A DNA stretch of 64,000 nucleotides from Viola odorata. Taxonomy: Eukaryota > Streptophyta > Magnoliopsida > Malpighiales > Violaceae. A program made the translations under genes and the position numbers. The notes beneath the pieces were generated by a model, which ran no database searches, was not told the DNA's origin, and saw only the letters and a program-made list of their open reading frames with translations. Shown here in pieces: positions 18,773 to 29,833 of the stretch. The stretch lies in assembly GCA_963691705.1 (NCBI GenBank), contig OY829538.1:79056781-79120780 (forward strand). The letters run 5' to 3'. Position 1 is the stretch's first letter, and each line of letters starts with the position of its first letter.

Positions 18773-21700
18773 ATGATGGATAGGGATGTTATGAAACATC
18801 TGAAGAGAAGGCTTGATAACAGAGGATGGGAGTGCGAGTTTTGTGGCCATCCTTTCCCATGGAGTGTTCCAATCAAAACCTTCAGAAGTCATTTGACAGG
18901 AGTTCAGGGGTCTACCTCTCGCATTAGAATCTGCGAAAGCATACCGGTGGATGTTAAAGGGGCAGCTGCTGCGGTTCGAGTTGAACAAACAAGACCCAGA
19001 AGAACCAGAGGAGGAGTTTCAACCAATGAAGTGGCAGTCCAAAGAAGAGAAGTAGATGCAGAATGTTCAAGAGTTGAAGGTAACTGGGAACCAACGCGAA
19101 TTCTGGATGCATGTGAAGATAACAACAGCAACTTTGAGGCTCAAGCGGGAAAAGAAGTAGAAGCAGAAGTTTCAAGTGTTCAAAGGACTCAAAGAGAAGG
19201 CATTGTTCAAAGCAGCAACAAAAGACAGAGAAGCGCGCCAGATGCATTACCAATTGTTGCTGCACTTGAAGTTCCAATGGTCGAGGGCATTCAAGACACC
19301 GGAGAATCTGCATCACTCACCAAAAGGCCAGTGGGCGACGCATTTAAAAGAAATGAGGAAAAGATATGGTCTTGGTTGATGGATGATCAAGTGTTACGAG
19401 TTGGCATTTACGGTATGGGGGGTGTGGGCAAAACCACTCTAATGAGGCATATTCAGACTCGTCTGAAGGGACAAAGCTCTTTAAAAGTTTTTTGGGTGAC
19501 TGTATCTCAAGATTTCAGCATTTGGAAATTACAGGATCTAATAGCCAAAAAAATTGATTTGAAGTTTTTAGACAAGGAAGATGAGGTGGAGAGAGCTGAA
19601 AAGCTAACTCAAACATTGAAAGCAAAAGGAAAATGTGTTCTCATTTTAGATGATTTGTGGAACGACGTGGAATTGGATAAAGTGGGAATTCCGGTTGGAG
19701 TGAATCCTTGCAAGTTGGTTCTTCCCACTAGATTGCTGAAAGTTTGTCGACAAATGGACTGTAGTGAAGGGAACACAATACAATTGCAACGTCTTTCTGA
19801 AGAAGAAGCTTGGATCTTGTTCACTCGAGAATTGGGCAACTATAGAACAGAAGTGGAGGAACAGGCGAAAGCTGTTTCTAGGGAATGCGCTGGTTTGCCT
19901 CTAGGTATCAGAGTTATGGCAAGAAGTATGAAGGGAATTTGTGATGTTCATACATGGAGGAATACGCAGGGGGAATTGAAGGAATCAAAAGTTAGTAAGG
20001 GTCACGAGTTGCGGGAAGAAGTTTTCTCTGTGTTGAAATTCAGCTACCTTCGTTTGAATGATCCAGCACTGCAAGAATGTTTGTCATACTGCGCATTATT
20101 TCCGGAAGATGCTAAAATTGGCAGAAATGATTTAATTGAGTATATGATTGTTGAGGGAATAATAGTTGAAAGGAAGAGCAGACAAGCAGAATTGGATAAG
20201 GGACACACAATGCTTGACACACTTGAGAATGCATGCTTATTGGAAGGTGATACTAAAACTGTATGGATGCATGATCTAATTAGGGACATGGTGATCCTTG
20301 AATTGAGAGAGGGGTCCAAAACGCTTGTGGAAACAGGGGCACAACTTAACGAATTACCAGATGTGGAAAAGTGGACAGAGAATTTGGTGAGAGTGTCCTT
20401 GATAAGTAATGACATTGAGGTGATTCCTTCCGGCCATACACCAAGGTGTCCCAATCTGTCAACGTTGTTGTTATGTAGTAATCGTGGATTAAGAATGATA
20501 GCAGATTCTTTTTTTGAGCAATTTCAGATGCTCAAAGTTCTTGATCTTTCTTGGTGCGATGAGATTGAGGAACTCCCAAGGTTTATTAGTGATTTGGTGA
20601 ATCTCACTGCATTGTTGCTCCGTTGCTGTAGGAGTCTGATTCATGTGCCATCGTTAGCAAAGCTAGAGAAACTAAAGAAGTTAGATCTTAGTCTTTGTGA
20701 GAGGCTTAAACAGATGCCTGGAGGTGTGAGATTTCTATTAAACCTCAAGTATTTAGATCTCTCACGGACTGGAATAGAAGAGATAGGGAGTGGGATATTA
20801 CCTATGCTTTCTCGGTTGCAGGTCCTCAAACTATACGACGAATGGAGAGATTCAAAATTCTCAATTAGAGGAAGCGAAGTGGGGGAGTTGAGGATGTTGG
20901 AGACTTTGCATTGCGTATTTAGTAATGTCAGAGAGTTTTGGGAGTACATGAAATCTCGAGAAAGGTCACAACAATCACCCAGTAATTACTCTATTTGTAT
21001 ACAGACGGAGTATTCCTATTGGCCAACAGTCATTGAAGGAAATTTGGCATCAAGGAAATTTGTGAGCGTAGCAGGTCACAATTTTATTGATCCTTTGGCG
21101 TTGCCCACAGACATTGAAGTACTGAATATTTACGATTGTTATAGCACTTTGTACAAGAGACTGTTCCCTCCTAGCCTTTTGGCATCCCTCTTAAACCTAC
21201 AAGAGATTCGTGTCCACAACTGGGGTGCTATAGAGGAGATATTTGCAATGAACGAGGGAGAGAATGGAGAATGGAGGGGATTCCCATTTTCTAATTATTC
21301 CACCCGTTCTCTTTCCAATCATTCCTTACTCAATCTTAAGCTAATTGATATATGGAAGTGTCACAAGTTGAAGAAACTATTCCCTCCCTGCTTGCTGCCT
21401 AACCTTCATAACCTACAAAAGATTTCGGTCGAAGGTTGCTATCGCATGGAAGAGATATTCTCAACAGACCAAGAAGAAGAATATGGGGAAGAATTATTAT
21501 TTGATCAGCCCAATCTCACTGGACTGCATCTTTCAAGGCTTACCACATTGAAATTGCGTTCTTTACCAAAACTGAGAAGCATATACAAGGGCGCAATCAT
21601 CTGTCATTCTCTACAACAAATTCTACTGGTTGATTGTCCGAAGCTAAAGAGGATAACGCTCCCTCTCCCACAACCTTCCCTTCAAAGAATCCAGGTTTAT

Positions 21701-21781
21701 CCAAAGGAATGGTGGGAATCATTGCAGTGGGGCGATGCCAATGGAAAAATGCATCTCCATTGTGTCTTTGAATACTATTGA
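18773..21781 (+). CDS. BED-type zinc-finger NLR immune receptor (NLR2)
   Basis: One coding exon of 1002 residues, ATG at 18773, 30 bases after an intron acceptor. The N-terminal BED-like finger has C21, C24, H40 and C54 (WECEFCGHPFPW, then ICESIPVDV). A charged Glu/Arg-rich linker follows to about residue 190. NB-ARC: P-loop GMGGVGKTT (214-222), VFWVTVSQDFSIWKL, LILDDLW, GLPLG, CLSYCALFPED, MHD (499-501), again CNL class. RNBS-B reads LPTR (317-320) where its paralogues have LTTR, a non-conservative proline that could disturb nucleotide sensing. LRRs fill the rest, ending with the EWWESLQWG box shared by all cluster members. The linker is unlike that of NLR1, while the finger matches the TIR-BED gene at 25.3 kb. 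Probably a functional receptor, with the LPTR change as a caveat. Confidence 0.92.
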   Translation: MMDRDVMKHLKRRLDNRGWECEFCGHPFPWSVPIKTFRSHLTGVQGSTSRIRICESIPVDVKGAAAAVRVEQTRPRRTRGGVSTNEVAVQRREVDAECSRVEGNWEPTRILDACEDNNSNFEAQAGKEVEAEVSSVQRTQREGIVQSSNKRQRSAPDALPIVAALEVPMVEGIQDTGESASLTKRPVGDAFKRNEEKIWSWLMDDQVLRVGIYGMGGVGKTTLMRHIQTRLKGQSSLKVFWVTVSQDFSIWKLQDLIAKKIDLKFLDKEDEVERAEKLTQTLKAKGKCVLILDDLWNDVELDKVGIPVGVNPCKLVLPTRLLKVCRQMDCSEGNTIQLQRLSEEEAWILFTRELGNYRTEVEEQAKAVSRECAGLPLGIRVMARSMKGICDVHTWRNTQGELKESKVSKGHELREEVFSVLKFSYLRLNDPALQECLSYCALFPEDAKIGRNDLIEYMIVEGIIVERKSRQAELDKGHTMLDTLENACLLEGDTKTVWMHDLIRDMVILELREGSKTLVETGAQLNELPDVEKWTENLVRVSLISNDIEVIPSGHTPRCPNLSTLLLCSNRGLRMIADSFFEQFQMLKVLDLSWCDEIEELPRFISDLVNLTALLLRCCRSLIHVPSLAKLEKLKKLDLSLCERLKQMPGGVRFLLNLKYLDLSRTGIEEIGSGILPMLSRLQVLKLYDEWRDSKFSIRGSEVGELRMLETLHCVFSNVREFWEYMKSRERSQQSPSNYSICIQTEYSYWPTVIEGNLASRKFVSVAGHNFIDPLALPTDIEVLNIYDCYSTLYKRLFPPSLLASLLNLQEIRVHNWGAIEEIFAMNEGENGEWRGFPFSNYSTRSLSNHSLLNLKLIDIWKCHKLKKLFPPCLLPNLHNLQKISVEGCYRMEEIFSTDQEEEYGEELLFDQPNLTGLHLSRLTTLKLRSLPKLRSIYKGAIICHSLQQILLVDCPKLKRITLPLPQPSLQRIQVYPKEWWESLQWGDANGKMHLHCVFEYY

Positions 21782-22230
21782 TGGCAAACTATTTGAGAGA
21801 ATGTGTGGCTGAGACGAGTGGTAAGGCTTTCACAATCTTCGTCCTTCCTTTCTATATCCCATTCTAGAAACCCTGATTATTAGTTACTCTTATTATTAAT
21901 AACAAATGCCTATAATCTGGCGATTCTGGCAACTTAATTATATGCATGTGTTCATCTCATATACTATGATTATCCATTTCTCTAATATAGCCACTTCATT
22001 TTGGAAGCATGTTTGCCTTGTACTAGAATGTTGTTTGTGGTTTATGCTTTGTATGTGGTTAGCTTAATGCAGAGAGCATATGTCTATTTTTCTCCAGATG
22101 CTTATTAACTATGTTTGTACTATTCCAAACTTTTAATTCATTGCAGTTCCAGAGATGAATGCAATCAAATTGAAGAAAGAAAAGAGGAGGAAAAGGTGAG
22201 CGACCTGGGCAAGTTTGTAGGAAGAAGTGG
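21782..22230 (+). other. NLR2 3' UTR with probable intron
   Basis: The segment keeps a donor (agtg|gtaaggctttcac, about 21820) and an acceptor (ttcattgcag|ttccag, about 22146) and is duplicated at 13230-13640. A spliced 3' UTR can expose a transcript to nonsense-mediated decay, a known control on NLR levels, but this is inference here. Confidence 0.5.
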
Positions 22231-24500
22231 AGCTTTTGTGATGAATTAATGTGAGCTCTAATGATCTCTCGGATTTGTGAGAATGATAAGAGGGTGGTGC
22301 GATCAGCAGCGGCGGAGGTGATGAAGAAGGAGCAGCTAAATGATTTTGCGTTAATCGGATCATATTCATACAGTTTTTCATTAGAAAGCTACACAAAAAA
22401 GTATGCTTAAAAAGAAATTTCAATTCAACCTTAAAATGGCAAAATGAAGCCACTATAATTAAGTCATTTTATGAAACACATTGCTCAACATTTTCCGCGG
22501 CTGCTAAAACAGTGCAGTTCTGATTTTTTAAAATCAATTTGTAATATCAAAGGCATTTATTTTTTTACTTTTAGTCTATGAAATTAAGATAACCTAACCT
22601 GCAAAACCAAATCAGTGATGAAAAATGTTAATTTCAAACATATCCTTCTTTACAAAGGATTATAATTTTGTAATTTTCAATTTACCTTGATTACTCACAA
22701 AGGAGAAAATCAAATTCGATTATAAAATATATTTTGAATTATGAGAGGAGGAAAAAAAGATACGACATGTTGATAGTTGTGCTTCTTGAGGAATTATTTT
22801 CCCGGTTTAAAACACAGCTAATATGAAAATGAGAAAAAGAAAAACAGGGCATCTTACACAGCGGAAATTCACTAAAAGAATTGGCACCCATGGCTATAAA
22901 TACAATCATCAATTCCTTTGTTGATAAGGCTGTTGAGGTAAGCTGTAATTTGAGAATGATTTTGTGGTGGGACAAAGATGCACATCTTTGTTTTTTCATC
23001 AACTCATCTGATTATATGATTGATTTACTAAAGAATTAAAGAAAGATGCAGTAATTAGAAGCTAGTGACCTACACCTCTCCACAAGCAAGCCCCGTACAG
23101 TACAAGTAGGAAAATGTCCTACACCACTTGCTGCATAGAATATCCCCATGACTTGATACATAATGCTGAGGCCTCCAAGTCTATGATTGAATAAACAAAC
23201 GAGTCAATGAAATTTCAGCCATTACCCATCTTTGATAACATTGCATGCTGAACAGCATCCACATCAAACATTTTCGACTTAAATGACACCTTATATGGCC
23301 CATGAAATAGCATACAAAAGAGCCCCCCTCCCTCCAAACAACTTTTGCAGCTTACCCCTCTTTCCAGCAAGGATCACCAAGCAATGAAAACTTTAACACA
23401 CTCCATGAAAAAGAATGCTTAGTTTTCTTGTTCTTATCATTTCTGCGCTCCTTAAAGGTATGATATACCTCACTTGTAACTCTTGCAATAGCTTTTAATA
23501 GATGTTCTGGTTTATTAGTACTAAATTCAGCTGCTCATTCCCCACCTCCCATAGTTTAGTTTTGTGTGAGTACTGCATGAAGTTTGTTCTACAAAAGAGG
23601 GGTATAATACATGTTCCAGTATGTATGACCACCATGCCCCCCACAACCCCTTATTCCTGTTCCCACCTCCCCTCCTCCACACACAGTTTAGAATTAGGAT
23701 TCGGGTTTAATTCAATTCAAATTTCTCTTTGTCTTCTTCAATCTCCTCAATTGTCAATTGGATTGCCATACTGGTATGGTATCAGTGAACCAATACCGCG
23801 ACTTTCTGTAGAACAAATTGAGAGAGAAAATTAATGGAGATGATGTTCTGTGTGTTTTGTGCCTAAAAATTACTGCTTTATTTATTGTCTTCTCTGAATT
23901 GATTAATAAGAAGGAGGTCAAAGCCCTTACTGGTAAAAGCCGCAACTTTGAGTTTTCTCATTTGTGAGCAACCAACACTTTCGTTTGGATATTTTCCACT
24001 GGGTTTTCTCATTTGTTAATTTCTTTACTTTTATGTTGGTTGTCTTTTTTAACAGCGTAAGGATGGTGCAGGCCGTGACATTCCTGATCACAGCGTAAGG
24101 ATAGAGCGTAGTGGTTCTCCTTAGTTTGGTGGTGTGGACTGTTGGTATTATTGGTAGTATTATTTTTCATTAACTTGCTAACTCTTCTCGCAATTGGAAA
24201 GACATTAATTATCTGGCAAGTGTACAGGCAAGTTCCTATGAGTGTGAGTGGTTCTCAGAATTTAATAATTGGAAATGAAAAAACAAGAAGATAGCTGCCA
24301 AACATCGGTCGTTGAAAAAATACCCAAATCATTTACACCTAACCACATTTGATTCATACAACAGGTAAATTCTATGATTTAGTGGAAAATTAGAAAATGT
24401 AATTTAAAATCAAAAGAAATAAAAGAGTGTTCCCAATTCTTTTTTTGCTTTAAAAATAAATAAATAAAGTTGAAAGGAAAGTGAAAGGAAGTTTCCTTTG
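22231..24500. other. Intergenic, no gene recognised
   Basis: No domain or long conserved frame is visible on either strand. Short frames at 22739-23002 and 23502-23834 have no supporting features. A possible exon start at about 22892 (ATG GCT ATA AAT.. followed by gag|gtaagc) was noted but leads nowhere that I can follow. Confidence 0.4.
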
Positions 24501-24652
24501 GGTCAAGTCTTCCCCAATTAATTAATTATTTTGTTTCAATACAAAGAAGAATTTCCAGCTATGTAATTCCTGTTTGCAGAGAACATCAGACTGTATGTGA
24601 TCATTTTCTCTTCTTATTATTTCAAGCTTCTCCTTACCCTTTTCACACATAA

Positions 24653-25919
24653 ATGGCTTCTTCTTCTGCTACCATCTGTGAAGCGAGACCTTATGATGTC
24701 TTCCTCAGTTTTAGGGGAGAGGACACTCGCAATGGTTTCATAAGCCACCTCCATAAAGCTTTATGCATGAACCAAATCTCGATTTTCATTGATAACGACC
24801 TAAGCAGAGGAGCCAACATTTCTCCATCTCTTCTCACTGCAATTGAAGAATCCATGATCTCTGTCATCATTTTCTCAGAAAATTATGCAGATTCCAAATG
24901 GTGCTTAAAAGAACTTGCAAAGATCCTCCAGTGCAGAGAGCTTAACTGTCAGATCGTTATACCTGTATTCTACGGAGTAGATCCATCGCACGTTAGAAAG
25001 CAAATTGGAAAATTTGGAGTTGCTTTTGATAAGCTCAAAGAACGTCTATGGGAGGGGGAGATGGATCTGAACGAGGTGAGATCTCACTTGATGGAAGCAG
25101 CTAATATGTCGGGATGGAATTCACAAATCATGAGGTAATTTTTTCTTTCATAGCAACTAACTTTTTTTCACTTAAAAACCAGCTAATACTGTCATTCGCT
25201 TGGATTGAGTTAGTTTTGTTGTTTGATTGTCTTTTTGATAGACCTGAGAGTGAGCTTATAGACTCGATTGTGAGAGATATTTCGAACTTAACCCTATCAT
25301 GTAACAAGCCCAACTCCACTATGACATTGTGGGAGAATATGGAAGATATGAATGTTTTGAAATATCTGCAGAATAATAATGAAAAAAACTGGGTGTGTCA
25401 ATTGTGTGGCCATCCTTTTCCATGGGATGTTCTACCCGAAACATTCTGTCATCATTTGATTATGATCTGTGAAAGCGCTTCGGAGGATGTTAGAGAAGCA
25501 GCTGACTGGCGTTTCGAAGCAGAACGTTCAAGAGATGGAGGTAACGAATTGCTAGCTCCATGATGTTATTATTATATACTTTTATATAGGAAGATTATGC
25601 TTTTAAGAATAAATATTTTTAGCTGATTATATACATGAAAATGTAATTGAAATGCTTAAGGAAAACCTATTATATATCAATATAACTCTAACTCCCTAAT
25701 GATCACTACTACAACATCTCCTTTAATTTTAGTAACTAACAAGTCATGTTCTTTGCAACAGGGAGCCGTTCTCCTGGTTCATCAGTTGAGAGCAACTATG
25801 TGGCTCAGGGTGGAAATAAAAGGAAATATGATCAAGGAGAAGAAGTTTCAAGTGTTCGAAGGAATTGGCAGAATAAATGGAAAGCTAGGAATCCGTTAGA
25901 TTCACTCTCACCAACCTAA
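24653..25919 (+). CDS. TIR-BED protein lacking NB-ARC (possible truncated receptor)
   Basis: Three exons with GT-AG introns join in phase: 24653-25134, 25242-25540 and 25762-25919, giving about 312 residues. Exon 1 is a full TIR domain (YDVFLSFRGEDTR; BB-loop region DNDLSRGANIS; SKWCLKEL with the presumed catalytic Glu at about 87). Exon 2 begins with the usual TNL link RPESELIDSIVRDIS and runs straight into a BED-like finger (WVCQLCGHPFPW.. HH.. C) close to that of NLR2. Exon 3 is a basic linker ending at TAA just where NLR2 starts its NB-ARC. The whole NB-ARC, about 920 bp in NLR2, is absent, and the LRR tail beyond is broken. It could be a pseudogene or a working TIR-only type signalling protein with a BED finger. 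The 3' exon is the least certain part. Confidence 0.68.
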
Positions 25920-27268
25920 TCACACTGCAAGGGAATCGGTTGCAGAGCCGGATAAGGCGGTTATATAATTAGAACAACTTGTTGATGCAGTTAATGAACT
26001 GTCTCTTCTCAATCAATCAATTAATTAAAAACTTGATTTATTTTATTTTACTTATTAGAAGGTAATACTAAAAATGTGTAGATGCATGACCTAATTAGGG
26101 ACATGTTGATCCATGAATTGAGAGAGGGGTCTGATATGATCGTGGAAGCAGAGGTGCAACTTAAAAAATTACCAGAGGTGGAAAAATGGACACAGAATTT
26201 GATGAGTCTCGTTGATGAGAAATGACATTGAGGTGATTCCTTACAACCATACACTAAGGTGTCCCAATCTGTTGTTGTCATGAAGAAATCGTGGATTAAG
26301 AAAGATAGTAGATTCATTTTTTGAGCAATTTCAGGGGCTTAAGGTTCTTGATCTTTCTTGGTGCAGGAAGATTGAGGAACTCCCAAGGTCTATTAGTAAT
26401 TTGGTGAATGTCACCTCCTTATTGCTCCGTGAGTGTTGGAGTCTGATTATGTGCTATCGTTAGTAAAACTAGAGAAACTAAAAAGTTAGATCTTAGTGGT
26501 TGTGTGAGGCTTAAACAGATGCCTGAATGTGTGAGATTTCTGTTGAACCTCAAGTATTTAGATTTCTCTGAGACTGTAATAGAAGAGATAGAGAGTGGGA
26601 TACTACCTATGCTTTCTCGGTTGCAGGTTCTCAAACTATGCAACGAACAAAGAGAATCTTCACCAGAATTCTCAATTAGAGGAAGTGAAGTGGTGGAGTT
26701 GAGGGTGTTTGAGACTTTGAAATGCAAATTTAGTGATTCCAAAGAGTTGGGGAGTACATGAAATCTCGAAAAAGTCTCCCTTATCCAGATTACTCTTTTT
26801 TCCAAATTTAGTGATTCCAAAGAGATAGAGAGTGGGATAATACATATGCTTTCTCCTCTGTTGCAGGTCCTCAAATATAGAGCATCAAAATTATCAATTA
26901 GAGGAAGCGAAGTGGGGGAGTTGAGGACGTTGCAGACTTTGTATTGCAGATTTAGTGATCCCAACGAGTTTGTGGAGTACGTAAAATCTCGAGAAAGGTC
27001 ACAACAATCGCCCAGTGATTACTCTATTTTTATAGCGAGGGAGTATTCATTGGGATCAAGGAAATATTTGAGAGTAATAGATTACAGTTTTATTGATCCG
27101 TTGCCCACAGACATTGAAGCACTGGCTATTCGCGGTTGTTATAGCACTTTGTACAAGAGACTGCTCCCTCCTAGCTTTCTGGTATCCCACTTAAACCCCT
27201 TTTATTCTTCAGGTTTACCATCTGATTCGAGTGTAAACTGTCGAACTTAGGAATCTGATTCTAATCAG
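25920..27268 (+). pseudogene. Decayed NB-ARC end, LRR and leader relic of the TIR-BED-NLR
   Basis: Homology to NLR2 resumes at 26055 just before the MHD box (TGTAGATGCATGACC; a stop lies beside MHD) and continues through LRR segments with several frameshifts (open pieces at 26504-26761 and 26846-27206). It includes a partial internal repeat (ccaaagag.. gagagtgggata at 26590 and 26825). Near 27207 it jumps to sequence resembling the NLR2 5' region (gtttaccatctgattcgagt) and the end of the leader exon (ctaatcag|gtaaat, 27268). The array therefore passes from an NLR 3' part into the next unit's leader. Confidence 0.85.
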
Positions 27269-28144
27269 GTAAATTATCCATATATATATCAAGGTTCTTC
27301 TTTTGCTTATATAGATCCAATATATGTAATTTAGCTACTTTCTTTTTCTCTTTTGATTATATAAATATCCATGTCTGTGCTTATGATGCATATATAAATA
27401 TCCATGTCTGGATATTTTATTTTGAAGTTGTAATTAGTATACTTGAAGATGAAAAATGATTCGTTAATATTTCAGATGATAGTAAATTTCTTTATTGAAT
27501 TGCTTAGATCTAATATGGAGATGCATCTAAGATGTGGCTGAACTTTTCTTTCATCTAAATCCAATTAATAAATCTTTTCCTACATTTGACACTTTGGAAG
27601 ATGGTCAATGAAAAGTTTTATATCTAGTGTTAGAGTTAAGTGACTTGTATTAGTGTGTTTTGTGAAGAAAAAAACAACTTGAAAACAACCGTAGACTTTT
27701 TGAGAGTGATAGAAAAAAATACCTTCATTTTCATATATATAATATAAAAAAGATAAATAAAATTATATGGTAAATAAAACAAATAAATAAATAATCTAAT
27801 TAAATGAAATGTGAAATTAACCTTCGTTTCTGTAAGTATTTATAAGCACTATCCGATCAGTTTCATTTTTATTGGTGTCCTATGTGATGACGATTTCATT
27901 TTGTTGGGTTTGCAAAAAAGCCCATAAGAAAGTGAAGGCCCTAAATGTCAAATGCCTTACACTCATGATCTCATCAGTTTAATTTTTAATTAATACTCAT
28001 ATTAGAAAGAGAATTGATACAGATTTGAATTGAAGCAAAGGGGGAGCGGGAGGTGGAAAGGTGGAAACAGGAGAGAAAAATGGGATAGACGACATGCATT
28101 TCAAGTAGTTATTTGAACGACGGGTCAACGACGGTTATAATCAA
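27269..28144. other. Intergenic with duplicated promoter-like segment
   Basis: 27885-28140 matches 14330-14500 upstream of MAGLLIS copy 2. The remainder (27440-27880) is A/T-rich with no visible gene. Confidence 0.45.
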
Positions 28145-28240
28145 ATGGCAGGTCTGTTAATTTCGGTAGGGACACGAACAAACAATCCGGTAGCTAATTT
28201 CGCGGTTGTCCTCCACAATCGCTCCGCCGTCTTCTGCATT
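28145..28240 (+). pseudogene. MAGLLIS small-ORF copy 3
   Basis: ATG at 28145 opens MAGLLISVGTRTNNP. A short deletion relative to copy 2 shifts the following serine/alanine-rich part into another frame (NFAVVLHNRSAVF). It then joins the (TTC)n-bearing segment also found at 7200. No known protein is recognised. Confidence 0.4.
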
Positions 28241-28367
28241 TTGTTAACTTTTTTAAATTTGAAAAACTGTTTCCTAAATTCTTCTTCTTCTTCTTCTTCT
28301 TCTTCCTTTTTTTTCCGGTTGCCGCTGCTGCTCTAAAAGGATGGTCCTCATCTGGGCGCAGAGAGAA

Positions 28368-28532
28368 TTAAATTTTCCAAGTTAAATTTTGATCTGGTGG
28401 CTTCTTGTTCGATTCTTCCTGTAGCGACTGTATCATCTCTTTCAGCTGCAACACCTGCGCTTCAAGTTGTCTCACTCCATTGCTCACTTGCTCCACAAGC
28501 TGTTTCACTCTGCTGTCATCCTCAGTGCTCAT
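28368..28532 (-). CDS. Possible micro-gene: 54-residue coiled-coil peptide
   Basis: On the minus strand ATG at 28532 opens 54 codons ending at TAA (28368). The peptide starts MSTEDDSRVKQLVEQVSNGV, continues with heptad-like spacing of V/L/I residues (QLEAQVLQLKEMIQSLQEES) and ends with a polar tail PPDQNLTWKI. There is no signal peptide and no membrane segment. A TATA box lies about 70 bases upstream. The roughly 340-bp block that carries it is absent from the otherwise matching copy at 7.2 kb. The heptad pattern and promoter spacing argue for a real or recently lost gene; the small size and absence of a known family argue for caution. It could also be the leucine-zipper exon of a larger lost gene. 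Confidence 0.45.
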   Translation of the reverse strand: MSTEDDSRVKQLVEQVSNGVRQLEAQVLQLKEMIQSLQEESNKKPPDQNLTWKI

Positions 28533-28597
28533 TTTCCTGATTTCTGATAAAATGAGAATGGGAACGTACGGAAGGCAGCAGGTGGAGGGAGCTGTGC

Positions 28598-28606
28598 TTT
28601 TATAAT
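28598..28606 (-). promoter_or_regulatory. TATA box of the possible micro-gene
   Basis: TTATAAAAG on the minus strand inside TTTATTATAAAAGCAC, about 66-75 bases upstream of the 54-codon ORF. It lies just outside the ORF and inside the block missing at 7.2 kb. Confidence 0.4.
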
Positions 28607-28660
28607 AAAGGGGATGAATTGGAGCATTAATTGAAGATGGTGAGTTCGAAGTGGCGACTC

Positions 28661-28870
28661 ACTCCTTGAGATTACGAAGCAACATCTGGGAAAAGTAGTT
28701 CTTTCTCTCTTTTTGACAAAAACCTTGGAAATTGTTTATCATCTTTTTTATTACTTAATTAAGAATGATGGAAGTCTGTTCAAACAAAATTTCTTGGGGT
28801 TGGGAGGCAAAATAGAATTTTAAACAAATAAAAACAAAATTAACTTTAAAATAAAATACTAACATTTAAA
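28661..28870. repeat. Segmental duplicate of 7281-7490
   Basis: Near-identical to 7281-7490 from actccttgagattacgaagc through ttcttggggttgggaggcaa to aactttaaaataaaa. It shows that the TIR-NLR unit and the NLR1 unit derive from one duplicated block. Confidence 0.75.
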
Positions 28871-29264
28871 GGATTCAAAATAGCAAAATACAACAAAGAT
28901 TAGTATAGTGTCAGCCGTCTAGTTTACTCAGTTATTTATAGGCTTCAGATGGGCCGGTGGACAAGCTTGTGATAGATCATAGAAATCATAGAATGGATGG
29001 AAAGCACGTTGGGCTTTATGTAATCTTATCTTATTTTATTTTTATAAATTTCTTTTGGGTTATTATTTAATTAATTCATAATTAAATGTATGTATAAATT
29101 TAAATTTTTTATCCTTCAATGTCAGCTCTTCTTATCATTGTGAAGCATATTATATATTAGCATGAAGTGATTATATAATTATAGACCGTCCATGATGAAT
29201 TGTTGCTGAAATGAGAGAAATGTACAGCTCCATGACTTTTGTTTAACCAACCACCCTCTTTCGC
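28871..29264. other. Spacer upstream of the TIR-NLR leader
   Basis: A/T-rich; no gene seen. The end (ccatgatgaattgttgctga, 29190) matches repeats at 13070 and 17880. Confidence 0.4.
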
Positions 29265-29356
29265 TCCATTGCCACAATGAGTTCCTAAACGTAATTATCA
29301 CAACATCCATCCTGCTCTGTGTTCTCTTTTACTCCTTCTGATCTGATTCTAATCAG
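29265..29356 (+). promoter_or_regulatory. 5' leader exon of the TIR-NLR with minimal uORF
   Basis: Near-identical to the NLR1 and NLR2 leaders, with the uORF ATG AGT TCC TAA at 29277-29288 and donor at 29357. A second leader exon probably ends ccacagcag|gtaatt at about 29546. The 120 bases before the TIR start (29700-29833) instead match the sequence before the TIR-BED gene (24530-24652), so two promoter histories meet here. Confidence 0.6.
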
Positions 29357-29833
29357 GTAATTATCCATTTATTCTTTCTCTTTTGATTATATAAATATCC
29401 ACGTCTGTGCTTATGATGCATATATTTATATATTGCTTCTGTTGATAAGATCTTTAATTTGAATAACATCTTGTAGCTAATCGGCATCGTCAATCATCAT
29501 CACTTGTGCTGATCATCTGCTTAATTATCATTTACAGCCACAGCAGGTAATTAAATATATCCTTATGGTTCCTACTAATTCAATTGCAGTTTTGTAGTAT
29601 ATTTGTTTCATTTTTAATCTCTGTCAAGGAATTCATTAACAGAAAAAGAATGGAATTTTGCATCAGTTTTGAAGAGATGAAAGAGTTTATTTTATTTTAT
29701 TTTTATTTTTATTTTGTTTCAATACAAAGAAGAATCTCCAGCTATGTAATTCCTGTTTGCAGAATATCAGACCGTATGTGATCATTTTCTCTCCTTATTA
29801 TTTCGACCTTCTCCTTACCATTTTCACACATAA

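Noticed and set aside
22739..23002. Possible small gene on either strand (MAINTI.. start at about 22892)
   Set aside because: One short exon-like piece with a donor but no continuation or homology that I can see.
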